NCBI GenBank assembly: GCA_943370145.1
Contig: CALRPY020000029.1
Span: forward strand, 1 to 54,871
Origin: Ga0077536 sp943370145
GTDB taxonomy: Bacteria > Pseudomonadota > Gammaproteobacteria > Ga0077536
Direction: 5' to 3'
DNA: 54,871 bases
The stretch's first letter is position 1; every line of letters starts with the position of its first letter. Below, piece by piece: positions 7,922-14,939 of this stretch. The position numbers and the translations under genes are program-made. Under the pieces are notes generated by a model. The model was not told the origin of the DNA and ran no database searches. It saw nothing but the letters and a program-made list of their open reading frames with translations.

Positions 7922-8335
7922 CTAGAGCTCGAAAGCAAGCTGGTTGGTATTCACCGCAGCCTTGCGATTCATTGCGTCCATGGTACGCCCCTCGATTTCG
8001 TCCATCGCTTTCAGAGTTTCATTTATATCATTGATTTTATTTATTAGTTCTCTTCTATGCTCACGTATTTTCTCAAGTAGCACCATGGTCTGACGGGCAT
8101 CATCCGGCTGGGTCGGGTCATACATGTCGATGACTTCGCGGATGTCCTCGACCGACAGGCCTGCGCGCCGACCGCGTAAGGCCAATACCAGGCGCACGCG
8201 ATCCCGTTCGGAATAGATACGTGTAGTGCCATGGCGACGTGGCGCGAGGATGCCGCGCGACTCGTAGAAGCGCAGCGTCCTCGGCGTGATGTCGAATTCC
8301 TTCGAGAGTTGGGAAATCGAATACTGCGTGTCCAT
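7922..8335 (-). CDS. liuR: MerR-family regulator, LiuR-like
   Basis: A 137-residue MerR regulator. The winged helix-turn-helix (YSISQLSKEFDITPRTLRFYE, about residues 4-24; the FYE-G-L-P-R pattern follows as FYESRGILAPRR) is at the N-terminus, then YSERDRVRL. A dimerising coiled-coil helix fills the C-terminal half (LLEKIREHRRELINKI-). No metal-binding cysteines are present, as in LiuR and other acyl-CoA-responsive MerR proteins. I prefer ATG 8335 (MDTQYSIS) over ATG 8350 because the longer start would abut the perfect operator at 8351 and leave no ribosome site. Position upstream of liuB-liuD supports control of that operon. Confidence 0.82.
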   Translation of the reverse strand: MDTQYSISQLSKEFDITPRTLRFYESRGILAPRRHGTTRIYSERDRVRLVLALRGRRAGLSVEDIREVIDMYDPTQPDDARQTMVLLEKIREHRRELINKINDINETLKAMDEIEGRTMDAMNRKAAVNTNQLAFEL

Positions 8336-8350
8336 CGCTAGCACCCGCAT

Positions 8351-8366
8351 TTGACGTTAACGTCAA
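8351..8366. promoter_or_regulatory. perfect palindromic LiuR-type operator
   Basis: TTGACGTTAACGTCAA is an exact 16-base palindrome in the divergent region between the MerR regulator and the hydratase/dehydrogenase gene. It matches two imperfect copies before liuB. It resembles the motif I remember for proteobacterial LiuR regulators. It touches the 5' end of the regulator gene, so autoregulation is likely. Confidence 0.62.
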
Positions 8367-8602
8367 CTTTATCGACCTTGACGCCGATCGGCAAGACGGC
8401 GCCCGCCCGCCTGGACCGGCGCGTGCGGCTCACTGAAAGGTCCTGCACGCGCCGCGATTTGCTGGCCCAGCGAAAGCCTGAATCGCTATACTCGGCCCTG
8501 CCGTTCGACCGCGGAAGGCAGGGGGATGCAGGCTCGCGTTGCGTCCCGACCGGCCCGTCATCGCGGCCCGCCGGACCCATCAAAACAAGCAGGAATCTCA
8601 CA

Positions 8603-10702
8603 ATGGCTGAAGTCGTTTCCTATCGGCGTGAAGGGAAGATTGCCCTCATCACGGTCGACAACCCTCCGGTCAACGCGCTCTCGCTCCCGGTGCGGGCGGG
8701 CCTTGCGCAGGCATTCACGCAGTTCGCGGCCGACGCGGACGCCGCCGCCGCCGTCCTCATCTGCGCCGGCCGGACCTTCATCGCTGGTGCGGACATCACC
8801 GAATTCGACAAGCCCATTGAAGAGCCCTGGCTGCCCAAGGTCATCCACCAGATCGAGGACTGCGCCAAGCCCGTTGTCGCCGCGATCCACGGCACCGCAC
8901 TCGGCGGCGGCCTCGAGACCGCCATGGGCTGCCACTACCGCGTCGCCGTTGCGACCGCCCAGGTCGGATTGCCGGAAGTGAGCCTGGGCCTGCTCCCCGG
9001 CGCGACCGGCACGCAGCGCCTGCCGCGCCTCATCGGTGTCAAGAACGCGCTCGACGCGATGATCAGCGGCAAGCCGATGAACGCGAAAGCGGGGCTCGAA
9101 AAGGGCGTCATCGACCACATCGCCGACGGCGACCTGCAGGCCGGCGCCATCGCCTTCGCCGAGCAGCTGCTCAAGGACGGCAAGGGCCCGCGCAAGGTCC
9201 GCGAAATCAAGGTCGATGCCTCGAGCCTGCCGGCCGACTTCTTTGCCGAGTACCGCAAGTCCATCGCGCGTGACACGCGCGGCTTCTTCGCGCCGGAACA
9301 GATCATCAAGTGCGTCGAGGCAGCGGTGTCGCTGCCGTATCTCGACGCGGTCGCCCTCGAGAACGACCTCTTCATGGCGTGCATGAAGTCGACCCACTCG
9401 AAGGCGCAGCGCCACCTGTTCTTCGCCGAACGCGAGGTCGCCAAGATCCCCGACGTGCCCAAGGACACCCCCTTGCGCCAGATCAAGAAGGTCGCGGTCA
9501 TCGGCGGGGGCACGATGGGCGGCGGCATCGCGATGAATTTCGCGAACGTCGGCATCCCGGTGCTGCTGAAGGAAATCAACCAGCCGGCGCTCGATCGCGG
9601 CATGGCAATCATCCGCGGCAACTACGAAGGCCCGGTCAAGAAAGGCAAGCTGTCGCAGGCCCAGATGGACCAGTGCATGGCGCTGATCACGCCCACGCTC
9701 GACTACAACGACATCGCGGACTGCGACCTCGTCATCGAAGCCGTGTTCGAGACGATGGCCATCAAGAAGGACGTCTTCGGCACCCTGGACAAGGTCTGCA
9801 AGCCGGGCGCCATCCTGGCCAGCAACACGTCGACGCTGAACATCGACGAAATCGCGGCCTGCACCAACCGTCCCCAGGACGTCATCGGCCTGCACTTCTT
9901 CGCGCCGGCGAACGTGATGACGCTGCTCGAAATCGTGCGCGGGGCGAAGACCGCCAATGACGTCATCGCGACGTCGATGGCGCTCGCGAAAACCATCCGC
10001 AAGATGGGCGTGCTGGTCCGCGTGTGCTTCGGCTTCGTCGGCAATCGCATGTTCTTCCCGTATGTCCGCGAAGCGCAGCGCATGATGCTGGAAGGCGTGG
10101 CGCCGGAGCGCATAGACCGCGTGGCCTACGAGTGGGGCATGGCGATGGGCCCGCACGGCGTCTCTGACCTGTCCGGCCTCGATGTACTCGACAAGGTCAA
10201 CAAGGAGTGGAAGGAAAAGCCGGACGATCCGGCTTACTGCCGCATGATCGAGGTGCTCGTCGGCATGGGCCGCAACGGCCAGAAGAGCGGCGCCGGCATC
10301 TACAAGTACGAAGGCCGCAATGCGGTGCCCGATCCGGAAGTGGCGGCGCTCGCGAAGACCGAGGCGGCCAGGCTCAATGTGCCGCAGCTCGACGCCAGCG
10401 ACGAGGAAATCATCGAGCGCCTGATGTACGCGATGATCAACGAGGGCGCCCTGATCCTCGAAGAGGGCATCGCCTATCGCTCGAGCGACATCGACATCGT
10501 CTACTGCCACGGCTATGGCATGCCGCGTTACCGCGGCGGCCCGATGCAGTACGCGGACACGATCGGCCTCGACAAGGTCGTCACCGCGATGGAGAAGTAC
10601 CGCGCGCGCTATGGCGACCTGTACTGGAAGCCGGCGCCCCTGCTCGCAAGGCTGGCCGCCAGCGGCCAGACCTTCGCGCAGTGGAGCAGCACCAAGCGCT
10701 AG
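8603..10702 (+). CDS. fused enoyl-CoA hydratase / 3-hydroxyacyl-CoA dehydrogenase (FadB/FadJ-like)
   Basis: A 699-residue bifunctional beta-oxidation enzyme. The N-terminal crotonase domain (about residues 1-190) has the oxyanion loop GRTFIAGADITEF and both expected catalytic glutamates, in GGGLETAMG and LPEVSLGLLPGATGTQRL. The dehydrogenase part has the NAD loop VIGGGTMGGGIAM (about residue 300), ILASNTSTLNIDEIA and the catalytic histidine in IGLHFFAPANVM. The C-terminal 3HCDH domain is duplicated, as is usual. The ATG at 8603 gives the family start MAEVVSYRREGK; the frame extends upstream without homology. Divergent from the LiuR-like regulator, it may serve branched-chain or fatty acyl-CoA oxidation. 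No thiolase partner gene is adjacent. Confidence 0.9.
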   Translation: MAEVVSYRREGKIALITVDNPPVNALSLPVRAGLAQAFTQFAADADAAAAVLICAGRTFIAGADITEFDKPIEEPWLPKVIHQIEDCAKPVVAAIHGTALGGGLETAMGCHYRVAVATAQVGLPEVSLGLLPGATGTQRLPRLIGVKNALDAMISGKPMNAKAGLEKGVIDHIADGDLQAGAIAFAEQLLKDGKGPRKVREIKVDASSLPADFFAEYRKSIARDTRGFFAPEQIIKCVEAAVSLPYLDAVALENDLFMACMKSTHSKAQRHLFFAEREVAKIPDVPKDTPLRQIKKVAVIGGGTMGGGIAMNFANVGIPVLLKEINQPALDRGMAIIRGNYEGPVKKGKLSQAQMDQCMALITPTLDYNDIADCDLVIEAVFETMAIKKDVFGTLDKVCKPGAILASNTSTLNIDEIAACTNRPQDVIGLHFFAPANVMTLLEIVRGAKTANDVIATSMALAKTIRKMGVLVRVCFGFVGNRMFFPYVREAQRMMLEGVAPERIDRVAYEWGMAMGPHGVSDLSGLDVLDKVNKEWKEKPDDPAYCRMIEVLVGMGRNGQKSGAGIYKYEGRNAVPDPEVAALAKTEAARLNVPQLDASDEEIIERLMYAMINEGALILEEGIAYRSSDIDIVYCHGYGMPRYRGGPMQYADTIGLDKVVTAMEKYRARYGDLYWKPAPLLARLAASGQTFAQWSSTKR

Positions 10703-10716
10703 CCTCTCCCGGAACC

Positions 10717-10735
10717 GGGGCCGCGTCGCGGCCCC
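10717..10735 (+). terminator. hairpin after the hydratase/dehydrogenase gene
   Basis: GGGGCCGC and GCGGCCCC form an 8-base-pair stem with loop GTC, 14 bases after the stop. The following GCGTTTCC is only weakly T-rich. Confidence 0.45.
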
Positions 10736-10761
10736 GCGTTTCCACCTTTCCGGAATCCCTC

Positions 10762-11016
10762 ATGGACTGTCGCCCGAACTGCGGCGCTTGCTGCGTCGCG
10801 CTTTCGATCACGACGCCGCTGCCGGGCATGCCTCACGGCAAGCCCGCCGGGCTGCCCTGCCTGCACCTTCAGCCCGACCGCCGCTGCGCGATTTACGCGG
10901 ATCCACGCCGACCGGCCTGCTGCGCGGGCCTCAAGCCGTCGCTGGAGATGTGCGGGGAAAGCGCGGAAGAGGCGCTGGCTTACCTGTTCGAACTCGAACT
11001 GCTGACGCGACCGTAG
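10762..11016 (+). CDS. YkgJ family cysteine-cluster protein
   Basis: An 84-residue small protein with a cysteine pattern CGACC near the N-terminus, then PCLHL, RRCAIY, RPACC and MCG. This is the C-x(n)-C layout of the YkgJ/UPF0153 family, thought to bind a zinc or iron-sulfur centre; the function is unknown. The ATG at 10762 (MDCRPNCGACC) sits right at the family start, with TTTCCGGAA upstream as a poor ribosome site. It follows the beta-oxidation gene after a hairpin. Confidence 0.78.
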   Translation: MDCRPNCGACCVALSITTPLPGMPHGKPAGLPCLHLQPDRRCAIYADPRRPACCAGLKPSLEMCGESAEEALAYLFELELLTRP

Positions 11017-11092
11017 GACTCGGCGGCGGGAACTCGGGCTCCAGCAGGCAGACCAGGGACGCCAGGGGAAGGGAAGGGAGCGACGCAGGAAA

Positions 11093-11121
11093 CGACACCG
11101 GGCGTCTTGCGCCCGGTGTCG
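11093..11121 (-). terminator. strong hairpin after the outer-membrane protein gene
   Basis: CGACACCGGGCG (11093-11104) pairs perfectly with CGCCCGGTGTCG (11110-11121) around a 5-base loop, just downstream of the minus-strand stop at 11131. On minus the stem is followed by TTTCCTGC. The best intrinsic terminator candidate in the window. Confidence 0.65.
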
Positions 11122-11130
11122 CGTGACGGG

Positions 11131-11793
11131 TCAGAAGCGGAAACGGATACCGCCGCCGACGTTGTGGCTGTCGAAGCCGATGTCGCGACTCACGCCGCCC
11201 GCAGCCGGGAACAGCGTGACTTCCGGATCGGTCATGCCGAGGTAGCGATATTCGCCGAACACCGACCAGCGCTGGTCGATCTTGTACTCGGCGCCCGCGA
11301 TGCCCTGGTAGGCAAACGTGGTGTCGTCATCGTCGAACACGTTGACGCCCGCGCCACCGAAGTTGTCCATGTTGACGAAGGCCACGCCGAGACCACCGCC
11401 TGCATAGAACGTCAGCGGACTCTGCTTGTTGAAATCGATCAGCAGGTTCGTCATCACCGTGTGCGCGGTCACGTCGCCAGTGCTGGGGGTGAGACGCGCG
11501 CCGCCCAGGCGATGCGTCTCGACCTCGTTTTCGCGGTAGCCGTACTCGACCTCGACGCGCGAACCGATGTTCTCGGAAGGCGTCAGGTAACGCATCAGGC
11601 TGGTCTCGAGACCAGCAGCCGCGCCGACGTTGAAGCCGTCGTCCATATCGCTCGTCACGGGACCAAGCGCCGTGTTGAACTCGAGATCATCAAGGGCGGT
11701 GTAGCCACCGAAACCCCGCAGGTACGTCTCGGCGTAAGCCGGGGCGGTGACTGCGGCTGCGAGCGATGCCGCGATGATGGTGCTCTTTTTCAT
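11131..11793 (-). CDS. outer-membrane beta-barrel protein
   Basis: A 220-residue exported protein. The first 21 residues (MKKSTIIAASLAAAVTAPAYA, cut at AYA) form a classical signal peptide. The mature part is made of alternating amphipathic strands with aromatic girdles (YLRGFGGYTAL, SRVEVEYGYREN, LTFYAGGGLGVAFV, SVFGEYRYLGM) and ends in the barrel signature GGGIRFRF with a terminal phenylalanine, recognised by the Bam machinery. It resembles OmpW/OmpA-barrel small porin-family proteins; a specific role is not visible. ATG 11793 is preceded by GGAGATGA. It stands alone, with its own terminator and a long upstream non-coding region. Confidence 0.85.
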   Translation of the reverse strand: MKKSTIIAASLAAAVTAPAYAETYLRGFGGYTALDDLEFNTALGPVTSDMDDGFNVGAAAGLETSLMRYLTPSENIGSRVEVEYGYRENEVETHRLGGARLTPSTGDVTAHTVMTNLLIDFNKQSPLTFYAGGGLGVAFVNMDNFGGAGVNVFDDDDTTFAYQGIAGAEYKIDQRWSVFGEYRYLGMTDPEVTLFPAAGGVSRDIGFDSHNVGGGIRFRF

Positions 11794-12449
11794 AATCATC
11801 TCCACTTTTGTAACAGACAGGAGTCGCGCTTGACTCCGATGTGGGCCAGGCTCGAAGTATCTCGAGACGCTGCACCGGCACGCGGGTGCCGGTTCGGGCC
11901 TGCCACCTTTTGCGATGTTGTGCGCACTTTGAAGTCTCGCGCACGCGCGCTGAATGCGCACTGAATTGTACGGTCGCATGAAGGCACAAGATCATTTTGG
12001 GGCGTCCATGGCCGTCATTCGCGCCCAGAATGAACCGTAATCGTGCATCGGGATCATCGAATGGACGTGGGTGCTCGGTGTGGTTCGTTCGTGCGGCGAA
12101 CGCGCCCCACGTCGCCCTGACATTTGCCGGGGCTCGCAACCGACGCGATACGCACGTATCCGCGAGCCGCAGGCGCTGTGCGTTGGTCGAGCGGCCGCGC
12201 GGCAGCGCTCATGCAATGCCTCCCACCGGCGAGCGCGGGATTTCCCCCAAGCCAAAGCCATTCGCGCCGTCCCAGGCATCGTCCGTCGGGGTGACCAATG
12301 GACTGGAAGGATGACGCAGGTCAAACCGCCCGCGCGGGTGGCGTCTAGGATTTACTCCGGTGGGAAGTGAGAGGACAGAAGCCTGGGCGCTTGCCTGTCA
12401 CGTCAGATGGATTTCAACGGCGAACCGGAATTCGGGGAAGGGACTCGGA
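11794..12449. other. 656-base stretch without a convincing gene
   Basis: It separates the divergent barrel-protein and VPLPP-CTERM genes. Open frames on both strands (around 11992-12324) have no recognisable domain or ribosome site and overlap each other, so I do not call them. Structures seen: a hairpin ACCGGCAC/GTGCCGGT at 11874-11893; GGAGTC/GACTCC at 11820-11837; a possible minus-strand -10 box TACAAT at 11970-11965 for the barrel gene; and an inverted repeat GACGC...GCGTC (12313-12345) enclosing CCCGCGCGGG ahead of the plus-strand gene. A small RNA is possible but nothing proves it. Confidence 0.5.
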
Positions 12450-13535
12450 ATGAACAAAGCGTTGGGTCGCGGCTGGCTCGCGACATTGGCTTGCCTGCTC
12501 GCCCCCCTGGGAGCAGAGGCGGCGCTGCTCTCGGATGGCTCGGACGGTGCGTACGCGCCGGGTGGCGGTGCCCATGTCATCGACCTGACCTTGCCCGGCC
12601 GGGAAGACGGCATCCTGAACTTCACGTCGATCGACATCCCGTTCGGCGCGAGCATCACCTTCAAGCGGAACGCGGCGAATACGCCGGTGTTCATGCTGGC
12701 CCAGGAGGACATCCTCGTGCTGGGTTCGATCAGCGTGTCGGCCAGCGGCAATCTAGCGGGTCCCGGCGGCGGCGAAGGTGGTGTCGGCGGTGTCGGCGAC
12801 ACCGCCTGCGTCGCAGCGGAATGCCGTCCGGCGACGACCGGGGGCGGCGTGGCGGGCGGCAACGCGGGGTCGAACGCGACACCGGGCGGGATCAAGTCGA
12901 CCCCGGGTTATGCGGGCAGCGGCGGCGCGATGGCGACGCCGGGCCTCGCGGCCGATCCGGCCCGCTTTTCGCGCAGCGCCGCGGAAAAGCCGGCCCTCGA
13001 TGCGCTCCCGGCACCCTTCGCGGGCGGTTCAGGCGGCGGCGGTGGCGGTGGCTGGATGTTCTTTAGTGTCGAACTTGGCGGCGGCAGTGGCGGCGATGGC
13101 GGCGGCGCCCTTTACATAGGATCCCCCGGCACGATCATCCTCGGCGGTACATTGCGTGCGAACGGAGCGAACGGTGGTGAGGGTTTCGCCAACGTCGGGG
13201 GTGCGGGCGGGCCGGGCGGCGGCGGTAGTGGCGGCAATTTCCAGTTGGTCGGCGACGCGATCAGCGTCCTTGATACCGCCGTCGTCGAGGCCATCGGCGG
13301 CTGGGGTGGCTGCCTCAGCACCGAACCCTGCGATCGCGACCGTCCGGGACTCAGCAAGCTGAACAACGGCGGCGTCGGTTTCTTCGACCTCACCGGCCGC
13401 AGTATCGAGTTGAGCCCCGCCGCCAGCATCCAGGCCGTGACGGCGATTCACGTCGTGCCGCTGCCACCGGCTGCGGGCCTGTTCGCGGCGGGCATCGCCA
13501 TCCTCTCCGCCCGGCGCTGCAAGCGCCGGGCATAA
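12450..13535 (+). CDS. glycine-rich exported protein with VPLPA/PEP-CTERM-like sorting signal
   Basis: A 361-residue surface-type protein. It has an N-terminal signal peptide (WLATLACLLAPLGAEAA), a long glycine-rich central region (about residues 105-300, with many GGxGG runs) and a C-terminal tripartite signal: VPLPPAAGLF (from residue 336), a hydrophobic segment and the basic end SARRCKRRA. This is the arrangement of VPLPA-CTERM and PEP-CTERM proteins, which are processed by an exosortase and tied to exopolysaccharide secretion. The motif reads VPLPP instead of VPLPA. No exosortase gene is in the window. ATG 12450 follows GGGGAAGGGA. The glycine runs are imperfect, suggesting a low-complexity extracellular domain. 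Substrate role is inference. Confidence 0.72.
   Translation: MNKALGRGWLATLACLLAPLGAEAALLSDGSDGAYAPGGGAHVIDLTLPGREDGILNFTSIDIPFGASITFKRNAANTPVFMLAQEDILVLGSISVSASGNLAGPGGGEGGVGGVGDTACVAAECRPATTGGGVAGGNAGSNATPGGIKSTPGYAGSGGAMATPGLAADPARFSRSAAEKPALDALPAPFAGGSGGGGGGGWMFFSVELGGGSGGDGGGALYIGSPGTIILGGTLRANGANGGEGFANVGGAGGPGGGGSGGNFQLVGDAISVLDTAVVEAIGGWGGCLSTEPCDRDRPGLSKLNNGGVGFFDLTGRSIELSPAASIQAVTAIHVVPLPPAAGLFAAGIAILSARRCKRRA
13509..13531 (+). terminator. perfect 10-bp hairpin at the end of the VPLPP-CTERM gene
   Basis: GCCCGGCGCT pairs with AGCGCCGGGC around loop GCA. It is inside the last codons (encoding the basic tail), just before the TAA. It is followed by an AT-rich but not T-only run, so it could terminate weakly or protect the 3' end. 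Confidence 0.45.
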
Positions 13536-13555
13536 TAGGAAAATAGCCATTTATT

Positions 13556-13681
13556 AAATAGTACAAACTCCCTATTTAGACTCAAAAATACTCCATAAAT
13601 CATGTATTAAACAGGATTTACTCCTGTTCAGCGCTGCGGTTACCGTGCCGATTAAGTGGTCACGCCCGGCCGAGTGGCCGG
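13556..13681 (+). promoter_or_regulatory. AT-rich, hairpin-rich leader before the HD-GYP gene
   Basis: The 160 bases between genes contain an island of markedly low GC (about 13536-13620) in an otherwise GC-rich window. Three stem-loops are readable: AAATAG/CTATTT (13556-13561 with 13572-13577), AACAGGA/TCCTGTT (13610-13616 with 13622-13628) and CCGGCC/GGCCGG (13666-13671 with 13676-13681). The last ends just before the GGAG ribosome site of the GTG at 13698. The island probably holds the promoter; the folded leader could be regulatory. Confidence 0.35.
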
Positions 13682-13697
13682 TCACGGAGATTGAGTA

Positions 13698-14930
13698 GTG
13701 CTGAAGAAGATCGAAATAGAAAAACTCCGCCTGGGCATGTACATCACGGAATTCTGCGGCTCGTGGATGGAGCACCCGTTCTGGCACACGAAGTTCGTGC
13801 TCGACGACGGTGATGACCTGGAACGGATTCGGGACAGCGGCATCCGCGAACTGTGGATCGACGTCAGCAAGGGCGAGGACGTCGAAGGGGGCATGAGCGC
13901 GGCCGAAGTCCAGGTCCGCAACGAGAACGAGGTGCTGGCCGCATCGGTCGAAGCGCAGGGGCCTGCGGCGCGCGTCACCGCGACGGAAGAATTGATGCGC
14001 GCCCGAAAAATCTGTGCGGCCGCCAAGCAGGCGGTGGAGTCGATGTTCAAGGAAGCGCGGATGGGGCGCTCGATCGACACCCAGGCGCTTGCGCCCATGG
14101 TCGAGGAGATTTCAACGTCGGTCCTGCGCCATCCCGGGGCCTTGGTAAGCCTCGCCCGGTTGAAGACCAAGGACGATTACACCTACATGCACTCGGTAGC
14201 GGTCTGCGGCCTGATGATTTCCCTGGCCCGCCGACTTGGGCTGGACGAGGCGACGACGCGCGAGGCAGGGCTGGCCGGCCTCGTTCACGATCTGGGCAAG
14301 GCGGTGGTGCCGCTGACCGTGCTGAACAAGCCCGGCAAGCTCACCGACGACGAATTCAGGGTCATGCGCGGCCACCCTGGTGCCGGCCACGCAATGCTGC
14401 TCGAGGGTGGTGGCGCTGGTGACATCGCGCTGGATGTCGTGCTGCATCACCACGAAAAAATCGACGGTTCGGGTTACCCGCACAAGCTCAAGGGCGAACA
14501 GATTTCGCTGTTTGCGAAGATGGGCGCCGTCTGCGACGTCTACGATGCGATCACCTCGAACCGCCCCTATAAGGCGGGCTGGGATCCGAGCGAGGCCTTG
14601 CGCAAGATGACCGAGTGGACGGGCCACTTCGACACCGGGATTTTTCACACCTTCATCAAGTGCGTCGGCATCTATCCATTGGGTTCGCTGGTTCGCCTGG
14701 AATCAGGGCTGCTCGGCGTGGTGACGGAAACCAGGCCTGATGCGCTCCTTAAACCCGTGGTCAAGGCCTTCTACTGCACCCGCCGCAAGCAGCGCTTCAT
14801 CCCGCGCCTGATCGATCTCAGCAAGCCTTACGTCCATGATCGCATCGCCAGCTGGGAGTCTCGCGACAAGTGGCGATTCCCCGATATCGACGAAATGTGG
14901 ACCGACAATCGCCTGGCGGTCCCGGCCTGA
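13698..14930 (+). CDS. HD-GYP domain cyclic-di-GMP phosphodiesterase with DUF3391
   Basis: A 410-residue protein with an N-terminal DUF3391-type domain (about residues 1-130, beginning KKIEIEKLRLGMYIT) and a C-terminal HD-GYP domain. The metal-binding HD pair is in LVHDLGKAVVP (about residues 195-205). HHHEKIDGSGYP (about residue 250) carries the further histidines and the GYP signature, so the enzyme looks active against cyclic-di-GMP. There is no receiver or membrane segment, so it is cytosolic. The GTG at 13698 follows GGAG. It lies downstream of a surface-protein gene and convergent with the acyl-CoA synthetase gene. Cyclic-di-GMP control of the surface protein is only a suggestion. Confidence 0.9.
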   Translation: MLKKIEIEKLRLGMYITEFCGSWMEHPFWHTKFVLDDGDDLERIRDSGIRELWIDVSKGEDVEGGMSAAEVQVRNENEVLAASVEAQGPAARVTATEELMRARKICAAAKQAVESMFKEARMGRSIDTQALAPMVEEISTSVLRHPGALVSLARLKTKDDYTYMHSVAVCGLMISLARRLGLDEATTREAGLAGLVHDLGKAVVPLTVLNKPGKLTDDEFRVMRGHPGAGHAMLLEGGGAGDIALDVVLHHHEKIDGSGYPHKLKGEQISLFAKMGAVCDVYDAITSNRPYKAGWDPSEALRKMTEWTGHFDTGIFHTFIKCVGIYPLGSLVRLESGLLGVVTETRPDALLKPVVKAFYCTRRKQRFIPRLIDLSKPYVHDRIASWESRDKWRFPDIDEMWTDNRLAVPA

Positions 14931-14939
14931 ATCCGGATC

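Noticed and set aside
11992..12324. Opposed open frames of about 105-110 codons in the intergenic region
   Set aside because: They overlap each other, are Arg-rich and have no ribosome site or recognisable motif.
13620..13690. Cyclic-di-GMP (GEMM) riboswitch before the HD-GYP gene
   Set aside because: Fragments such as GGTTACCG and TCACG occur but in the wrong order and spacing; the conserved core is missing.
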